From: Siphonodentalium dalli
Taxonomy: Eukaryota > Mollusca > Scaphopoda > Gadilida > Siphonodentaliidae
Length of the DNA stretch: 64,000 nt
Direction of reading: 5' to 3'
NCBI GenBank assembly: GCA_032622095.1
Contig: CP136061.1
Span: forward strand, 233,738,944 to 233,802,943
The position numbers were made by a program, and so were the translations under genes. The notes under the pieces are model-generated. The model was not told the DNA's origin and made no database searches. It saw nothing but the letters and a program-made list of their open reading frames with translations. This document shows, one piece after another, positions 12,901 through 27,900 of this stretch (the first letter of the stretch is position 1; every line of letters starts with the position of its first letter).

Positions 12901-15900
12901 ATTATAACTCGCATTTATTTGAGACAAAATGTGCTTGTATTATATACTGATGAACAAATCCGTCAAAATGTTGAAATCCTAGATACAAGCATAAAGAAAA
13001 TGCCGGAGTCTGCAGCAAGTGATGTGCGAGTTCTTTGTTCTTATTATTAATCTGGTTACTGTGTTTAAATGCTTTGGTGACTTTGCGGGATCAGATTCAT
13101 TGCCATCTCTCCATAAATAATGAATAATAGATTCTGAAGTAGTAATTTGGGGGGGGGGGGGGTTGCTAACCCAAGAATTTTCATATTATTTGCTTTTATT
13201 AATAAAAAAAATATTAAAAAAATGTTTTTTTGTCTCAGGTGTTCACACCTAGCGATCCCTCAGCAGGTAGAATTCGAAGTTGTGCAGATGATATGTTTTT
13301 CCTGCTGAGTACTGATCCATTATCACTACCTTGATCTGGCCTCGATCTTGAGCCATGCATTTTAGGTCTTCTTTGCTTGGCGACGCCGGCCTCTCTTGGT
13401 ATCTCGGCGTCGCAGGGGCAGAGGTTTCCCTCCTTTGTGGAGACTGGCTGGGTGGTGTTGCCATCTCCACATTGAAGACAGCGGCAGGGACGTCAAGGGT
13501 GACGTCGGTGTCCCTGTTGCCGCTGTCCACTGAATAATAGATTTGAGAGAGTGAGTAGATGGGCGCGAAGCGCCCGGGATGGTCGAAAAGATCGAGTGAT
13601 CTTCTCCTTCACCCCACAGAATAATAGATTCTTTCCAAAGTATACCTTTATAACTGGTGGGAGAATCCATTTAGTAAAGAAAGGGGAGTTATCTTACCTG
13701 GTGTTGCTTCTCCTTCAGTGCTAATTGGTGTTTCAGCCTCTCTATGGAGTTTTTCATTGTTGTTGATGGTGCTCTGTTGTTCTGTTCTTTGAGGACGTGA
13801 ATTTCCTCAATTAAGATAGCTATTTCCTTCCTTTGATCTTCCATATCTCGTCCGCACTCACCCTTCTCCACATCCTTCTTAGCAAGTTCTCCATGCAGCT
13901 CATCTCGCATTCTGTAATTCGAAACATGCATGTATTAATTCTTTCTGTACTAAATGGATTTTCCCACTTAGTTATCAATGTATACAATGGAATGGTCTAT
14001 TATTCATTAGGAGGGGTTTTCAGGGGAAAACTAAGCACACAACAGATAATACAAGTACAGAAGGGGTCCTATTAATTGAAGAATTTGTTGAACTTATCTG
14101 AACATTTCCTATGGAATAACTACTCGATATATGAGTATTTAGTAAATAAAGGGTTAGTTATGTCTTTTTGAGGACTATTTACATAACGTGGGACAATAAC
14201 TCACGCAGAAACAATTTTTATCTATAGATAAGGTGCATGAATTCAATATGTAAGTAAATAATGTCCAAGGTTGGAATTCTCTAAATTAAAAAAATTATTT
14301 AATTCCAAATTTATATAGTTCAATTACAAAGGACCAGGTAAAAACATATCTGTTTTTGTGATATCTATATTGTCCTTTATTCCACACTCATTGACATGAG
14401 GCACATGTATTCAATGGAATCCCAGCCAATGATTATATTATTGTATACCTTTAGTGAAATACAAGCCGGAACTAATCTGGTTGACGTCACCAAGAAAGAT
14501 GACGTACATTATTGAATGATCCGCTTCGGGTGATGCCCCGAATATTACATATTATTCATCAGACTTAATCACAATAAAGGTAGCTATTGTATCAATGAAG
14601 GCGACAGTCATGGATTGAACTTATCTGACATAATGGTGCAGAATAAACACAACTTGAATCATAATCTAAAATCTTTTATTGAACTTGTTGCAGACGGTTC
14701 TTAGTTGCATATATATAGTTACATATATACTATGCTGCCATCTGCAACTCATTTCATAAAAGATTCTCGATTAATATGCGTGTTGTGTTTTGTACATATT
14801 GCACATCCTATTTTAGTGGGTAACAATATAAATAATTTTGCAAATCTCTGTATTCAAGACCATAATAGGAGTTGATTATCTGAACCAAAATGCAGTACAT
14901 GTGCGGACTAATGAATAATTTATTGTGGGTGGTCCAATAATCAGAGGGGCCGTGAAGTAAAATTAGCATCTAATATCTAATTATTATTATTTTGCAGCTA
15001 TTACATCCTAAATGCTGATTTAACAGATAATAGATTGCTGATCCTTCAATACAAGCCTTGAAATAGGGTGTCTGTCATTTGCATTCTTATGAGGTCCCCA
15101 GAGGGTGAATTTAGTGATGCTACCCCGCATAGTGGGCTAGCATCACCAAATTCACCCTCTGGGGACCTCATTCTGCTTACACCTCAGCATAATGAGGTTC
15201 CCAGAGGGTGAATTTGGTGATGCTAGCCCGCTATGCAGGGTAGCATCACTAAATTCACCCTCTGGGGACCTCATTCTGCAAATGACAGACACACTATTTC
15301 AAGGCTTGCTTCAATATAAGCATGGTTCACATGGTTCATTCACAAGCATGTGTAAGCTGTAAGTGTGTTACTATGGTATTTCTATGGAGATACACATGGT
15401 GGGACAGTCACATGATTTTACAGTGCCAAAATCGATATCGGCCAACGTCTAGCTAAACCCTTGTAAATGACAGTCGAGTGGCAAGAAAAAAGTGGCCACA
15501 ACGCGACAAGCGATACGGTTAATTGGCTTCAATCAAATTAAGATATTTCTGTGCAGGCAAATCTCAGCCTGCACAGCCTTGATCGCTGCAAGTTTTGTGT
15601 GCAAGCCTTGAAATAGGGCGTCTGTGATTTGCAGAATGAGGTACCCAGAGGGTGAATTTGGTGATGCTACCCCGCATAGCGGGCTAGCATCACCAAATTA
15701 ACCCTCTAGGGACCTCATTCTGCTTACACCTCAGCAGAATGAGGTTCCCAGAGGGTGAATTTGGTGATGCTAGCCCGCTATGCGGGGTAGCATCACTAAA
15801 TTCACCCTCTGGGGACCTCATTCTGCAAATGACAGACACCCTATTTCAAGGCTTGGACTCAAAATTTCTAAGCGGTTTGACCGTATACATGTAGGCGAAA

Positions 15901-18900
15901 TGACCATGTGAGTCAGGTGACCTATGAATACAAATGGATATCTGTATTGTTATCTACTTACATTTCCTTGGAATTTTCAAACTCCCTGACTTGTTGTTGC
16001 AGTTTGGTTTTAAGGGTGATGATTTCGTCGTCTCGGACCCGTATTTTCTCACTCATAGCAGCCATGGCATTATCCTGTTCAGCTACAGCTCTCTCTAACT
16101 CATGCAGGCGGGCAACCTGAAAGTCAAATTAGGCAACATAAAACTAATGATGTCCACAAATTGAAATAATATACACACTTTCCACTTAGTGAAATCAGTT
16201 GGGATAATACTGATTTAGTCCAAGCCGCATCCCTATACCGTTCTATAGCGAACTTTATATCCAGATCCAGTAGCGGGATTTTTTGTCAATTATAATTGAT
16301 TATTTACATTACAAATCAATACATGATGCTATATATATCGGAAAGAGTGACATCTTACAGTCATAATGATGTACTATAATCTAACTTAGGCCAAAAAAAA
16401 AAATACTTGTGGTTTGGGTTTCCCTACCTACCCTATTTTAAACCCCTACCCTAAAGTTTTTTTCATGCTCATGGACTGAATTTTAAAATTCAAGAAGACA
16501 GCTGGCAGCCAAGTTTTTTTGCCGAATGACCGAAAAATGACTAGTTCCCATTTATATGTCAATGACAAATTTCATGATGATCTGACCTGTAGCCTATTGA
16601 TTGACGTCTGTTCAAGTTATCATGATGACAGGTACAAAAAAAATTCTGGACAGTAGAACATAAGATTTCTACCTGACCATATACATTGCATGCAAATTAA
16701 TTCAAGGCCAGGTTCCTATGGCGCAGAGTGTTGTATGTATCGCCCAAGATCTGGCAGAAAATGCTTGCCATTTAAAATGCAACATAGTATGGAATATTGG
16801 AAATCATATATTCATACATGATACATTATTATTAGAGGAAATCTAACTGGCATACTAAATTAGCACTTTTGAGGCAACCACAAACATTTACAAGATAATA
16901 AATTGACAATGGGAGGGACCTGGGACTTTGGGCAGGGAGGAGAGGGGGATCTCAACTATGGACATCAGTTCGAAAATTACCAACATATGGGGACTGTATC
17001 AGTTGAAAAATTCCAACTCAATGGGATTCTGTAGGCCAAGCAACTTTCCCGTAGTTGGGATCTTGGCCTTTGAGGGTGAAAGCAGTTGGAAAAGTTAGAC
17101 ACCTTCCACCTGCAAGGACTATTGATTGTTAACCCGTTCTACACTAAATACTCTTTGACGAGTAGTTATCCCTTAGGAAATGATTAGATAATAAGTTCAA
17201 CATACGATCATAGGTCATTTGTTGAACTTATTATTTGAACATTTCCCTCCAATAAATATGACTCCTTCTTTACTTTTACTGCTTAATTTTTCTGAAAACC
17301 CCTACAGATAAATAATAGATGATTCCAATGAATAATTCTATAACTGGGTGAGAGAATCCTTTTAGTATACAAAGGGTTAAAATCCTCTCAATCTCACCTG
17401 TTTATCTGTCGCCGGTTTAATGGCTTGCTTGTTAATCATTTCTCTAGCAGCGTCCTTAAATTTACTGAATGCATCATCTGTGGTGGTGTGAATCTTTTTC
17501 TGCATTGTTACGAGTTCAGTCTCATGCCGTTTGTTCATCTCCTGCATATCATCTCTGGCGTGACTCAATAACTCCTGGTACTTTTCTATCGTTGTCTCCT
17601 TCTGCTGGATTCTTTGCTGTAAAATAAAACAATTGAAAATACAGGATAACAGCTTGACATATACTTTACATTGATGTTGTTGGTCTCAAGGTCAGGTCTC
17701 AAAATATAGTGCTGGACATTTGCAGAATGAGGCCCCCAGAGGGTGAATTTAGTGATGCTACCCCAGTGGGCTAGCATAACTAAATTCACCCACTAGGGCC
17801 TTATCATCTCTGGAAAAGTATCATTATTGTCAAATTAACAAGTTTTTTAGTTTCTCTATAAACTTCTTTAGAAACTCTCTTTTTTCTTTTTTAGTTTAGT
17901 TTCTCTATATCCACAAATTGGAAGATGACACGATGCATAATCACAGTGCCCAATGGGTGCACATCACCATCTTCAAACTTAAATCTGAGTTTAGGTCTCC
18001 CATAGCAGATGAGTCTTATGTACGAGGTCCTCAGATGGTGAATTTAGTAAAACCCTCTGGGGACCTGATTCTGTAAATGTCCAGCACCACATTTTGAGGC
18101 CTGCTCAAGCTGATATGAAGTTAACTCAGGTTGATATTTTGGCCGATATGAAACTAACCAGGTAATAACATCTAATTATATTCTGACTGTAAATATATTT
18201 TGGATTTCATTGTAACACCAGTGATGCTTTTTAAAATTTATAGCCAACTGTACTGTAATGAACATACACAGATCACCAAAATGTGTGAATACCAAAATCT
18301 CTAACCGCATTTTTACATCGTACAAACATGACATATATATTGAATCCATAAGAAGCTCCAATCATGGAAGGGTTAACATCCCTCCAAATGAATAATAGAC
18401 CATTCCAATGTATACTTTTATAACTGAGTGGGAGAATCCATTTAGTATCGAAAGGGTTAAAGACATATAGTGTACTTGTGCGGGTACGTGAAACTGGTAA
18501 GATAGTATTCAGGAGCTATGTCAACTGGAGGAATTTAGCATTCTACTAACATCACCGAAAATCTGCAGCAAATCGACTGTACCACTCCATAGAAAACATC
18601 GTCTGAACAATGCCCAACTGTAAATATATACTACTCGATTCTGGACGCATCTATCGGCGATAAACTGACGGAAATGATTTCCTCATCGAGAGTCACTACA
18701 TATAATTAATAGACACGAATGACAGTGTTTGTTGTAAATTTCGATAAAATATTTGTAAAAATACCTACTTTGAACAAGAAAATCTACATTTCTATTTGAT
18801 CACCCTACCGGAGTGTTTTACATCACTTTAAGATCACTAACCTTGAGACTTGCAATTGTAGACTGAGCGACCTTCATGCTCTGTTCATTTTCGTAGTCTC

Positions 18901-21900
18901 TTGTCACTTCCTTCCTCTCGGACATGGATTGGTTGATTTTACTGGTTGCCTTGGCGATCATTTCATCCCTCTCTGCTGACGCTGGCATCCTGAGTCTGAG
19001 TTCTGATATGAGTTTCTCCCTCGCTATCACTGTATGCTCAGCTTCTCGCAAATCTTTCTCAAGCTTCTTGTCTTTCTGAAAATATACGGAAGCCAAGGAG
19101 GTGAAAATCAGTGCTCCACTGGAACAATATTGATGAGAGTAATTTTTAGCATTAGAAAATTATGCGATGGGAGCCTTTTACACATGCTGTACAGAATAAC
19201 ATATCACAATAAAATGCATGAATTGGATGCAGGAAAGCTGCTTCTTTATTCTTCTCGATTAAATGCTTATCTTAGCCAGGAAATACATAGCATAGTTAAT
19301 TCCAAACACTGTATCCTTGCTTACATGGAGATTGTTTAAAAAAAATATATTTTCATAGTACTACCGGTACAATGATTACAGTCCACATATGCATTTTTGG
19401 CAGACATGATGGGAGCACCAGTAAATTGATATTTTGATGGAATAGACAGGCACAATAACACCAGCACTCAACTACAGTGAAGTACTGAAAAATTATGAAA
19501 AAATAAGGTCTGAAATTGTACAAAGTCAACTAGAACCCCCACAACGAATATTCATGAATTTTCAATGCAGCAAATTGGACATGTTTTTCAAAATATCACT
19601 TACTTCACCCGTTTGCTTAAAGGCACACATATTTTTTGCATATTCATTATCAGGTGGATATAAGCTCAAACAAGTACAACTGGAATGCATGGTTTATTAC
19701 ATCAAGGTACAACTTACAAGGCAGGAATAAAAAAAATAACAAATTTTTTTTTTTTAAATGATATCCATTAGGCCAACCTTTTTTATTTTACTGCTTAACA
19801 GATCTGCCGACCATGTTTTCTGTGGCCGGACAAGGAAATAAAAATCAAATATAATTTTTTTTTATTTTCACCGCTGACCTTAGCTGTTTTTCTGCTTATC
19901 AGTAATAAATTATCTAACCACATTTCACTGGTGATTAAAGATGCATAGGACCCACCAACTATAGATATCTCTGGCTTTAATTACTTTTAACTACATCCAA
20001 GATGAATACTGAGAAGTCAGCTTGAGTTTATATGCCTCTGCCACCAAGATACCTGTATGCTTTCTATAAATCTTGACATCTCTTTAAAACTTTAAATGGC
20101 CTTTAAAGTATTCCTGGGAATTCCTGGGAATTTATGGTGATCTTTATGACCGAAGACCAATATCAGTCCACAAGGTTTCTTAGATAGGAATGACAAGCTA
20201 ATGAGTATGCTCAGTGTGGGTTTGCTCAAGTTACACATCCACTGTTTATCACTACCACTAATCTCACCATTCCCATGTGTGTATTAACCCTCTCTATACT
20301 AAATACTCATTGACCAGACAAGTAGATTCCTTAGGAAATGTTCAGATAATAAGTTCAACAAACGGCCATAGACCGTTTTCAAACTTATTATCTGAACATT
20401 TCCCACCAACTAATAGGAATCCTTCTGCACATATATTATCTGTCGGCTGCTTATTTTTCCATGACATCCATCCAGATGAATAATGGACTTTTTCAATGTA
20501 TACATTATAACTGAATGGGGGAGTCCATTTATTTAATAATTGAAATGTTGAAGAAAAACAAACTCTTTATTTCTGGATTTTTTCAATATTATTCAATAAT
20601 CTGAGCTATGTTTCAATAATAGTACTGGATTTGAATTTTGTGATATACGTCCGAAAACTGTAAGTGACTGACAGAGAATTATGAAGACACAATTACAACC
20701 TTAGGCCAAAAAAAAAAAAGGTTTTGGTTCTCAGGCACCGCCGCATTGAATAAAAAGGGCCGCATTAGGCCTTTTTATTGCAATGCCCGATGTTACGACA
20801 AAAAAACTTACGAAAAAAAAAAATTGAAAAAAAAAAAAATGTCCATAGCAGATATGTGTTGAATATTAGTGTGCATTGAGCTCTAACATGTAATGTGTTA
20901 AAAAGTGACTTGCAGGCTTACAACATAAAGTAGATGACTACAATTAAGAAAATGATTAGCTGATCCTCATGCTCTTCTTACAATTAGTCATTGTGAACAA
21001 CTTACACTAATTGTAACTTTATACAATTGAAAGGCACGGGACTAAATTCAGGATCACATATTAGAATGGGGAGTTATCAGTTTTTAGACAACAATAACAG
21101 TAGTTAATGTCAGGGGCATTATATATTGTTAAGTAATCCCAGTCATACACTGGTAGTACAATGTCATTTTTATATAAGACTAAATGAGTTTATATGCATA
21201 ACAGTTCCCTCTACCTTTCTGGTTATTACTAGACAGAGGAAGGTATCTTTGTCCATGCTTACTATGCGCAGAAAAAAATAAAAAATAAAAATAAAACCCT
21301 CCCTCCCTCATTGATTTGAAAAAAAAATTGCCCGAGAACCAAAACACTTTTTTTTTTGGCCTTAGCGAATGTCCAAAAAAAAAATGATTCAAGCATTTTT
21401 ATGTTTATTTTTTTTCCGACCGACCCTACCAAAACAAGGTTAAAAATATCCTTAAAGCAGAAAAATAAAAAAGTTTGGCCTTATTTTAGAATAGAGAAAA
21501 TCATTGTTTCAATTTGTATATGAAGGTCAAAAACAATTCTGATTGACAACACACATACCTCTTTGAGCATCTTTGACTCAGCCTGGATGTCGAGTATAGT
21601 TTTAACATTTTTCTTGATAGTAATAATAGCTTGCTGTAGTTGTTGTGACACCGGCAACTTTCCATTTGGCAATGTTCCTATCGCTTCCTCAAACTGGTAC
21701 AAAAGAGAAAATATATGAATGAGCACAAAAAGATTCTAATATCAAAGATTGATTTCCACTAACTACAATATATAACAATAGCCAATAAAAAAAAAACAGG
21801 TTCTCATTAGCCACTGCCCAAACCACCATTTTCAACCAATGATTAAGATATATTTGGGGGGGGGGTGTGACAATTTTCATCTATTTTATTACCTATTATT

Positions 21901-24900
21901 ATTTTCAGTTTGAATTTGTATTCATAATTCTGAATTTTGTCACAATATAAATTTGCCTAATGTAAAATTCACAATTACTTACAATCAGAAAAATCTTTGC
22001 TCTACGGAAAAAAAAACACAATGTCATATTTTCAAATATGAGAGTGCTACACATTATCTTAAACCTCCATTCACATAATTCTAATTTCAGGTTGTAGTAG
22101 AAAACAACTGGATAGAGAATATCATCCACATGAAATCATAGCAAGAAGCATGCTGATCTTACCGTAGAGGCTGCACCAGCTATCTCTGAAGCCTGCTGTT
22201 CGAGTTTAGTTATGGACCTCTCCAGCTCAACCTCTCTATGTTCCCATCTTAACAGGTTCTCTTCATGTTCCTGAAACAGAATACTTGATCAGATATCATC
22301 CCATATTTTCACATTGTAGCATAGCTACCAGTTATCTCTCTATTTAAATGCTAATTATTTATTGTATTGTTATTTTTTGTAATGCTCAATTAACTGGCTG
22401 TAATTAATAGTGACATCCTTTTATTTTCATCAGAAACCATTCCATTTCATTTCCCACTTGTTCGTATTTGCAAATAAATTACTTTGTATTTGCACATAAA
22501 TTGTGTCATTTCACTCCAATTTTGTTATCAAATCAAAGTACACCTATTCATCATTATTTGTAATATCATCTAACATTCAACCAAATCCAGTTTATAAACT
22601 GCATATTCATCCAATTATTATTCAATTATCACCAATTGTTAATTGCATTAACATATTTTAATGGCAAAGTATTTGTGTTCATATTTTCATTCATTCGTTT
22701 CTCACATTTCACAGCCTAACTTCGTCCACACTTTATCTATTTCATTTATTGCTGATTAACCCTTTACCCAACAAACCGGCCAAATAAAGCTTCAACAGCC
22801 TAAAATATCTTCGGTCTGTCTCAATAGAACCATACAAATATGGATATCATTGGAACCGGCTCCTTGACCACATTGTGATAGTTACAGTTATGCCCTGTGC
22901 CAATGCATTCTCTTATATATGCGAGTCGACCATAGGTCGCCTCGCATATATAAGAGAATGCATTGGCCTAAAAAAAATCTTTTTACTATTTTTTCTTACA
23001 TTCTTTAACAATTTTTAATGTGTTAAGCCAATGCATTCTCTTATATATGCGAGGTGACCTATGGTCGACTCGCATATATAAGAGAATGCATTGGCACAGG
23101 GCCGTTCTGTTGGGTAAAGGGTTAATGTAAATACTAACCTTTGTTACTTTGACATTCTCGCATTCCAGATCAGCAATTGTCAACTCATGAGATCTTGCTA
23201 GCTCTTCAAGGTACTTCTCCTGTCAACAGAAAGAATAATTATGAATAATTATGAAGGAGGAGCGGATAGCTCAGTTGGTTTGTGGGCCGACCTCTGAGCT
23301 ACACCTTCGACACGGTCGAGGGTTCAAATCCGACAAAATATCGGTCGGACTTTGTGTCGCCATCTGCATCCCCAGTACCACGGGCATCACAAATCAATCA
23401 TCGATGCCACGATCAGTGATCTGAGAAAGATTCCAGAAGCCAAAGAGTCTCAGACAAAATTTGAAAAAATGCGTACTGGACTAACTTCGTACCTCTGCTC
23501 CTCTCGTAATGTCATGACCAGGGATGACACTACACTTGGCACACCGTCGGATCGGGAGCCGACGCTAATGGCTGTCCCGTGTGCAACAATGTGCGCACGT
23601 TAAAGATCCCTACCGTGGCGAATAAGTCACGGGTTCGGCAAAAAAACTTCCTGGAAAAATTATGGATCTACTCGATCCCGTCTTGTAAAAGCCAGCCTTG
23701 GTCACTAGGACGTAACAACTACAGACAGATACAGATACAGAGCAGCAGCAATGTTCTTCCAAATTATAGAATGATATGTGAGGAATTCAAATTGTATCTT
23801 GTATATTTCATTACCTCTTCCTAGAAATTACAATTTATATTCTTCATCTACAATTGAGATAGTCCATAAATACCACATAGATATCATTTAAATAGTAAAT
23901 ATACTCCTCTTATATCAACTACTTCCAGAGGGCAATAAAGCCAAATATGGCTAAAACTAAAAGGCATATTAAAATAAGAGGATGAAAGTAATCTTTCAGG
24001 GAGGATCTCAATTAATAGGAATATCTTAAACCTTTCACCACGCGAGTCATGCTGGTGCAGCAATAAAGATCATGTGCGAGTGCATTTTGGCTTTCAAGGT
24101 CAAGGTAAATGTTGTTAGGCTAATATATTCTCTTGTATGTGAGGCTCCCTACTCGCGTATATAAGAGAATGCATTGGCACAGAATTTTCTCAAAATTTTA
24201 GGAAGATCCAGTTATGGAAGAGTTGAGTACATCAGACTCAAGTTAACTCTTCAAAGCAACATTTTCAACATATTTTTTTAAAGCCAATTTAACAGAAAAT
24301 AGGGACATTAGATTGTGTGTGAGTATCTTTGTAGATATTAACTATTTCTATACTAAATGGATTCTCCCATCCAGTTATAAAAGTGTACATTGGAATAGTC
24401 TATTATTAATCTGGAGGGCTGTTGAACAAAAATAAGCAGATGACAGATAGTAAAAGTGCAGAAGGAGTCCTATTTATTGTAGGGAAATGCTCAGATAATA
24501 AGTTCAATAAACAACCTACCATCGTTTGTTGAACTCATTATCTGAACATTTTCAAAGGGATAACTACTTATAAAAAATTATTTAGTTTTGAAAGGGTTAA
24601 CTTTTTTGCTGCCAATTAAATTTGGAACCGAAAGGCGACACCATCTTATTCAGTTATTTTAGTATCACAGTGGGGAAACGAGAAAAAAGGTAATAAACTA
24701 GGATATTACATAAAACATAAATTAAAGCAAATCCAAGGTGGCAGCCAAGGTAACGTGACCTCTTTGATGTCCCCTATGACCTTGAATGGGTTCCACGGCA
24801 GCTGGTGATAGGTCATTGCCATATATACCCACATGTGAAGTTTCAACTAAATACAACAATAATTACCCGATAATCATTGCATTACCAATATACATATAAA

Positions 24901-27900
24901 ATACATGAATTTACATCCAGAATGCTTGGCACTGGGGGTATGTCTGTGTGCCAGGGTGGCAGCAAAAGAGTTAAACAATTTTTTTTAAGACTGCTCACAA
25001 TGCCGCAATATCTACTAATCCAAATAGAAATAAAATTGGACATTTTCTCACATGTTGATGAAGTTTAGAGATCTGTCGCTTCTGTTTGAGTTCCTCCAGC
25101 CTAATCTTGTCCATTCGATTGTGCCATTCTATGACCTTGGCTGCACCGTTGCCGTCCTTTAGGGTCGCAATAAGCTCCTGTAACGTCTGCTTCTGTAGTT
25201 CAACCTCAGCTAACTTGTCTTCTAATTTGAAGTTCTGCGCCTTGACCTGAATAAGTTTCAATTAATAAATCATAACGTTATTTGGATAAAATGAATGAGT
25301 ATCTCAGCTACCCTACAGCGCCCAAATGCCACACTCACATTGTTTTTCTAAATAATTTGTTGATCAAATTGTTTTGGTCGAGCATCATTGGTACTCTGGT
25401 CAGAATAGTTCTACATTTCCATTGAAAATCTCCTGTTTTCTGCCTAATCTGAATGCATATACATTGAAATGAATCCATTTTGGATTTTTTTTGTGAATTG
25501 GTAAGGTATCTTGCAAAATAATATAAACAAAATAGTTTTTGAGGACCCGTTTTGGCCTGACATGACATCCATTAACAGAACAAAACTGAACATGAGGTTA
25601 CACACAAAAGTGTGCTACACACACACCACGCCTGCAAATAGGGTGTCTGTCAATTGCAGAATAAGGCCACAGAGGGTGAATTTAGTGATATTATCCCACA
25701 CAGCAATCCAAGTTCCATGCAGAGTTCAGTCCCCTACGCAGGACTTACCGCTGCCCGCGCCTACATGGAATGTGAAGAAATGTCGCATTTATTTATTTGA
25801 GACTTTTGTAGGTTACAATTGATTCTGCATCATTCTGAGAAACTGAACTGTCCATATTCATTTGGAAGTGGTCTAGATCAAGCCAGAATGAATTGTAACT
25901 GGCAAAACACTTCAATAAAAAATGTTAGATTTAATTAAGAAAATACACGTGCCGGCAGCGTTCAGACATCGTGTAGCGAGGGGACTGAACTCTGTTTTGC
26001 AGCTTGACAGCAATCTAGAATCACTAAATTCACCCTCTGTGGACCTCATTCTGCTTAGGCCTCATCTTCTGTGAAGTATCTATTGTCTCGAATTAACATT
26101 GTTTTTAGTTACTTTTTCCCTTCTGGGAAGTTTCCATATCTCCTAATAAGCAGAAGATAAAATGCATAATTAAGGTGACTAATTTGTGAACATCACCAAC
26201 TCCATCTGGAGAACCGTAATCTCATTCTAGCTCTCCCATAGCAGTTGAGACCTAAGCTGAATGAAGTTCCCAGAGGGTGAATATTAGTGACACTAGCCAC
26301 CAGAATAGCAGGATAGTGTCACTCAATTCAACCTCTGGGGACTTCATTCTGCAAATGACAAACACACTATTTGCAGTCTTGACACACACCCGATTTTCAG
26401 CAAATCAAGATGGGGTGCAGACGAACAAAGAATAATAACTCTAGAATGAAAAGTGAGAACAATTGATGCGAACACTCTCAAATCTATAATCAGATGAACA
26501 GACAAACAATATTGATCCAATACAGCTTCCCCCATTTACAAAATTGTAGAAATGTTAACCCTTTACCCAACAAACCGGCCAAAACCGGCCAAATAAAGCT
26601 TCAACAGCCTAAAATAACTTCGGTCTGTCTCAATAGAACCATACAAATATGGATATCATTGGAACCGGCTCCTTGACCACATTGTGATAGTTACAGTTAT
26701 GCCCTGTGCCAATGCATTCTCTTATATATGCGAGTCGACCATAGGTCGCCTCGCATATATAAGAGAATGCATTGGCCTAAAAAAAAATCTTTTTTTAACA
26801 CTTTTTACCATTTTTTCTTACATTCTTTAACAATTTTATAATTTTTAATGTGTTAAGCCAATGCATTCTCTTATATATGCGAGGCGACCTATGGTCGACT
26901 CGCATATATAAGAGAATGCATTGGCACAGGGCCCTTCTGTTGGGTAAAGGGTTAACTTCAGAAAGCTCCCAACTACTGTTTGACCTAAATGCTGCAGAAA
27001 CATAAGCTTACCTTTTTTAGTTCTGTCTCGCCCTTGTATTTGTTCTGTTGTAGTTCTAACATAGCCTTGGAGAATTTTTCCTGTTTAGCGAGAGGAATAG
27101 CACCAGCAAACTGTAATCTGATCGCCTGTAATAAACAATAAATGTCATTGTGTCATAAATTTGTCATAAATAATCATTAAATAATATCCTAGCTGATTCG
27201 AAAAGAGACCCAGAAAATTAATACAATACGGGTCAAATTGGAATTTTCAATCACTTTAACCCTTTCACAATGGGAGCTGCACTGGTGCATCATTAAAGAT
27301 CCTATGCCAGCGCATTCTCTTATATATGCGAGTACCCCAAAAGGAGTCTCACAAATATATGAGAATACACTGGCTTACAATGTCAAGTTAAATGTATTCT
27401 CTTATATATGGGAGTCTCCATATGGGAGACTCGCATATATAAGAAAATGTATTGGCACAGTGTTTTCGCAAAATTTCAACTGCAATGGGTTCAAACATTT
27501 TAAACATTTGCCTGAAAATTGTATGAGAATATCTCGATGACCAGCATTCTATTCATTGCATTCCGGTTTTGCTGCCATCCCTAAAATATTTTTGATCTCA
27601 CTGGTTCTAGGGACCTGCGAATATTCGAGATTCAATTCGATGTCGATATCGGGCACCCGATTTGAGATCGACACCGAATCGGTCCGCTGATTCGGATATT
27701 TTCGAATCGGTGTTACTTTGGTGTAGTCTCGTTTTTGCGTCTAAATAACACATGCCAAATGACCTGTACTCACAAAAATTGAAGCACAAGGTTGCCAAGT
27801 TACCCAACGTAGGTAATTTTGAATGTGTGCCATTCAGAATAGACGTGCATTATACAAATTATGTGTTTTGATCGCAACCCTTGACAGTGATCAATCGCCG

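Noticed and set aside
12056-12912. CRISPR-like regular repeat
   Set aside because: The units are contiguous with no unique spacers, and the genome is a spliceosomal eukaryote. It is a minisatellite.
23265-23345. tRNA gene
   Set aside because: A and B boxes are present, but the acceptor and anticodon stems do not pair and the sequence continues into a SINE body.
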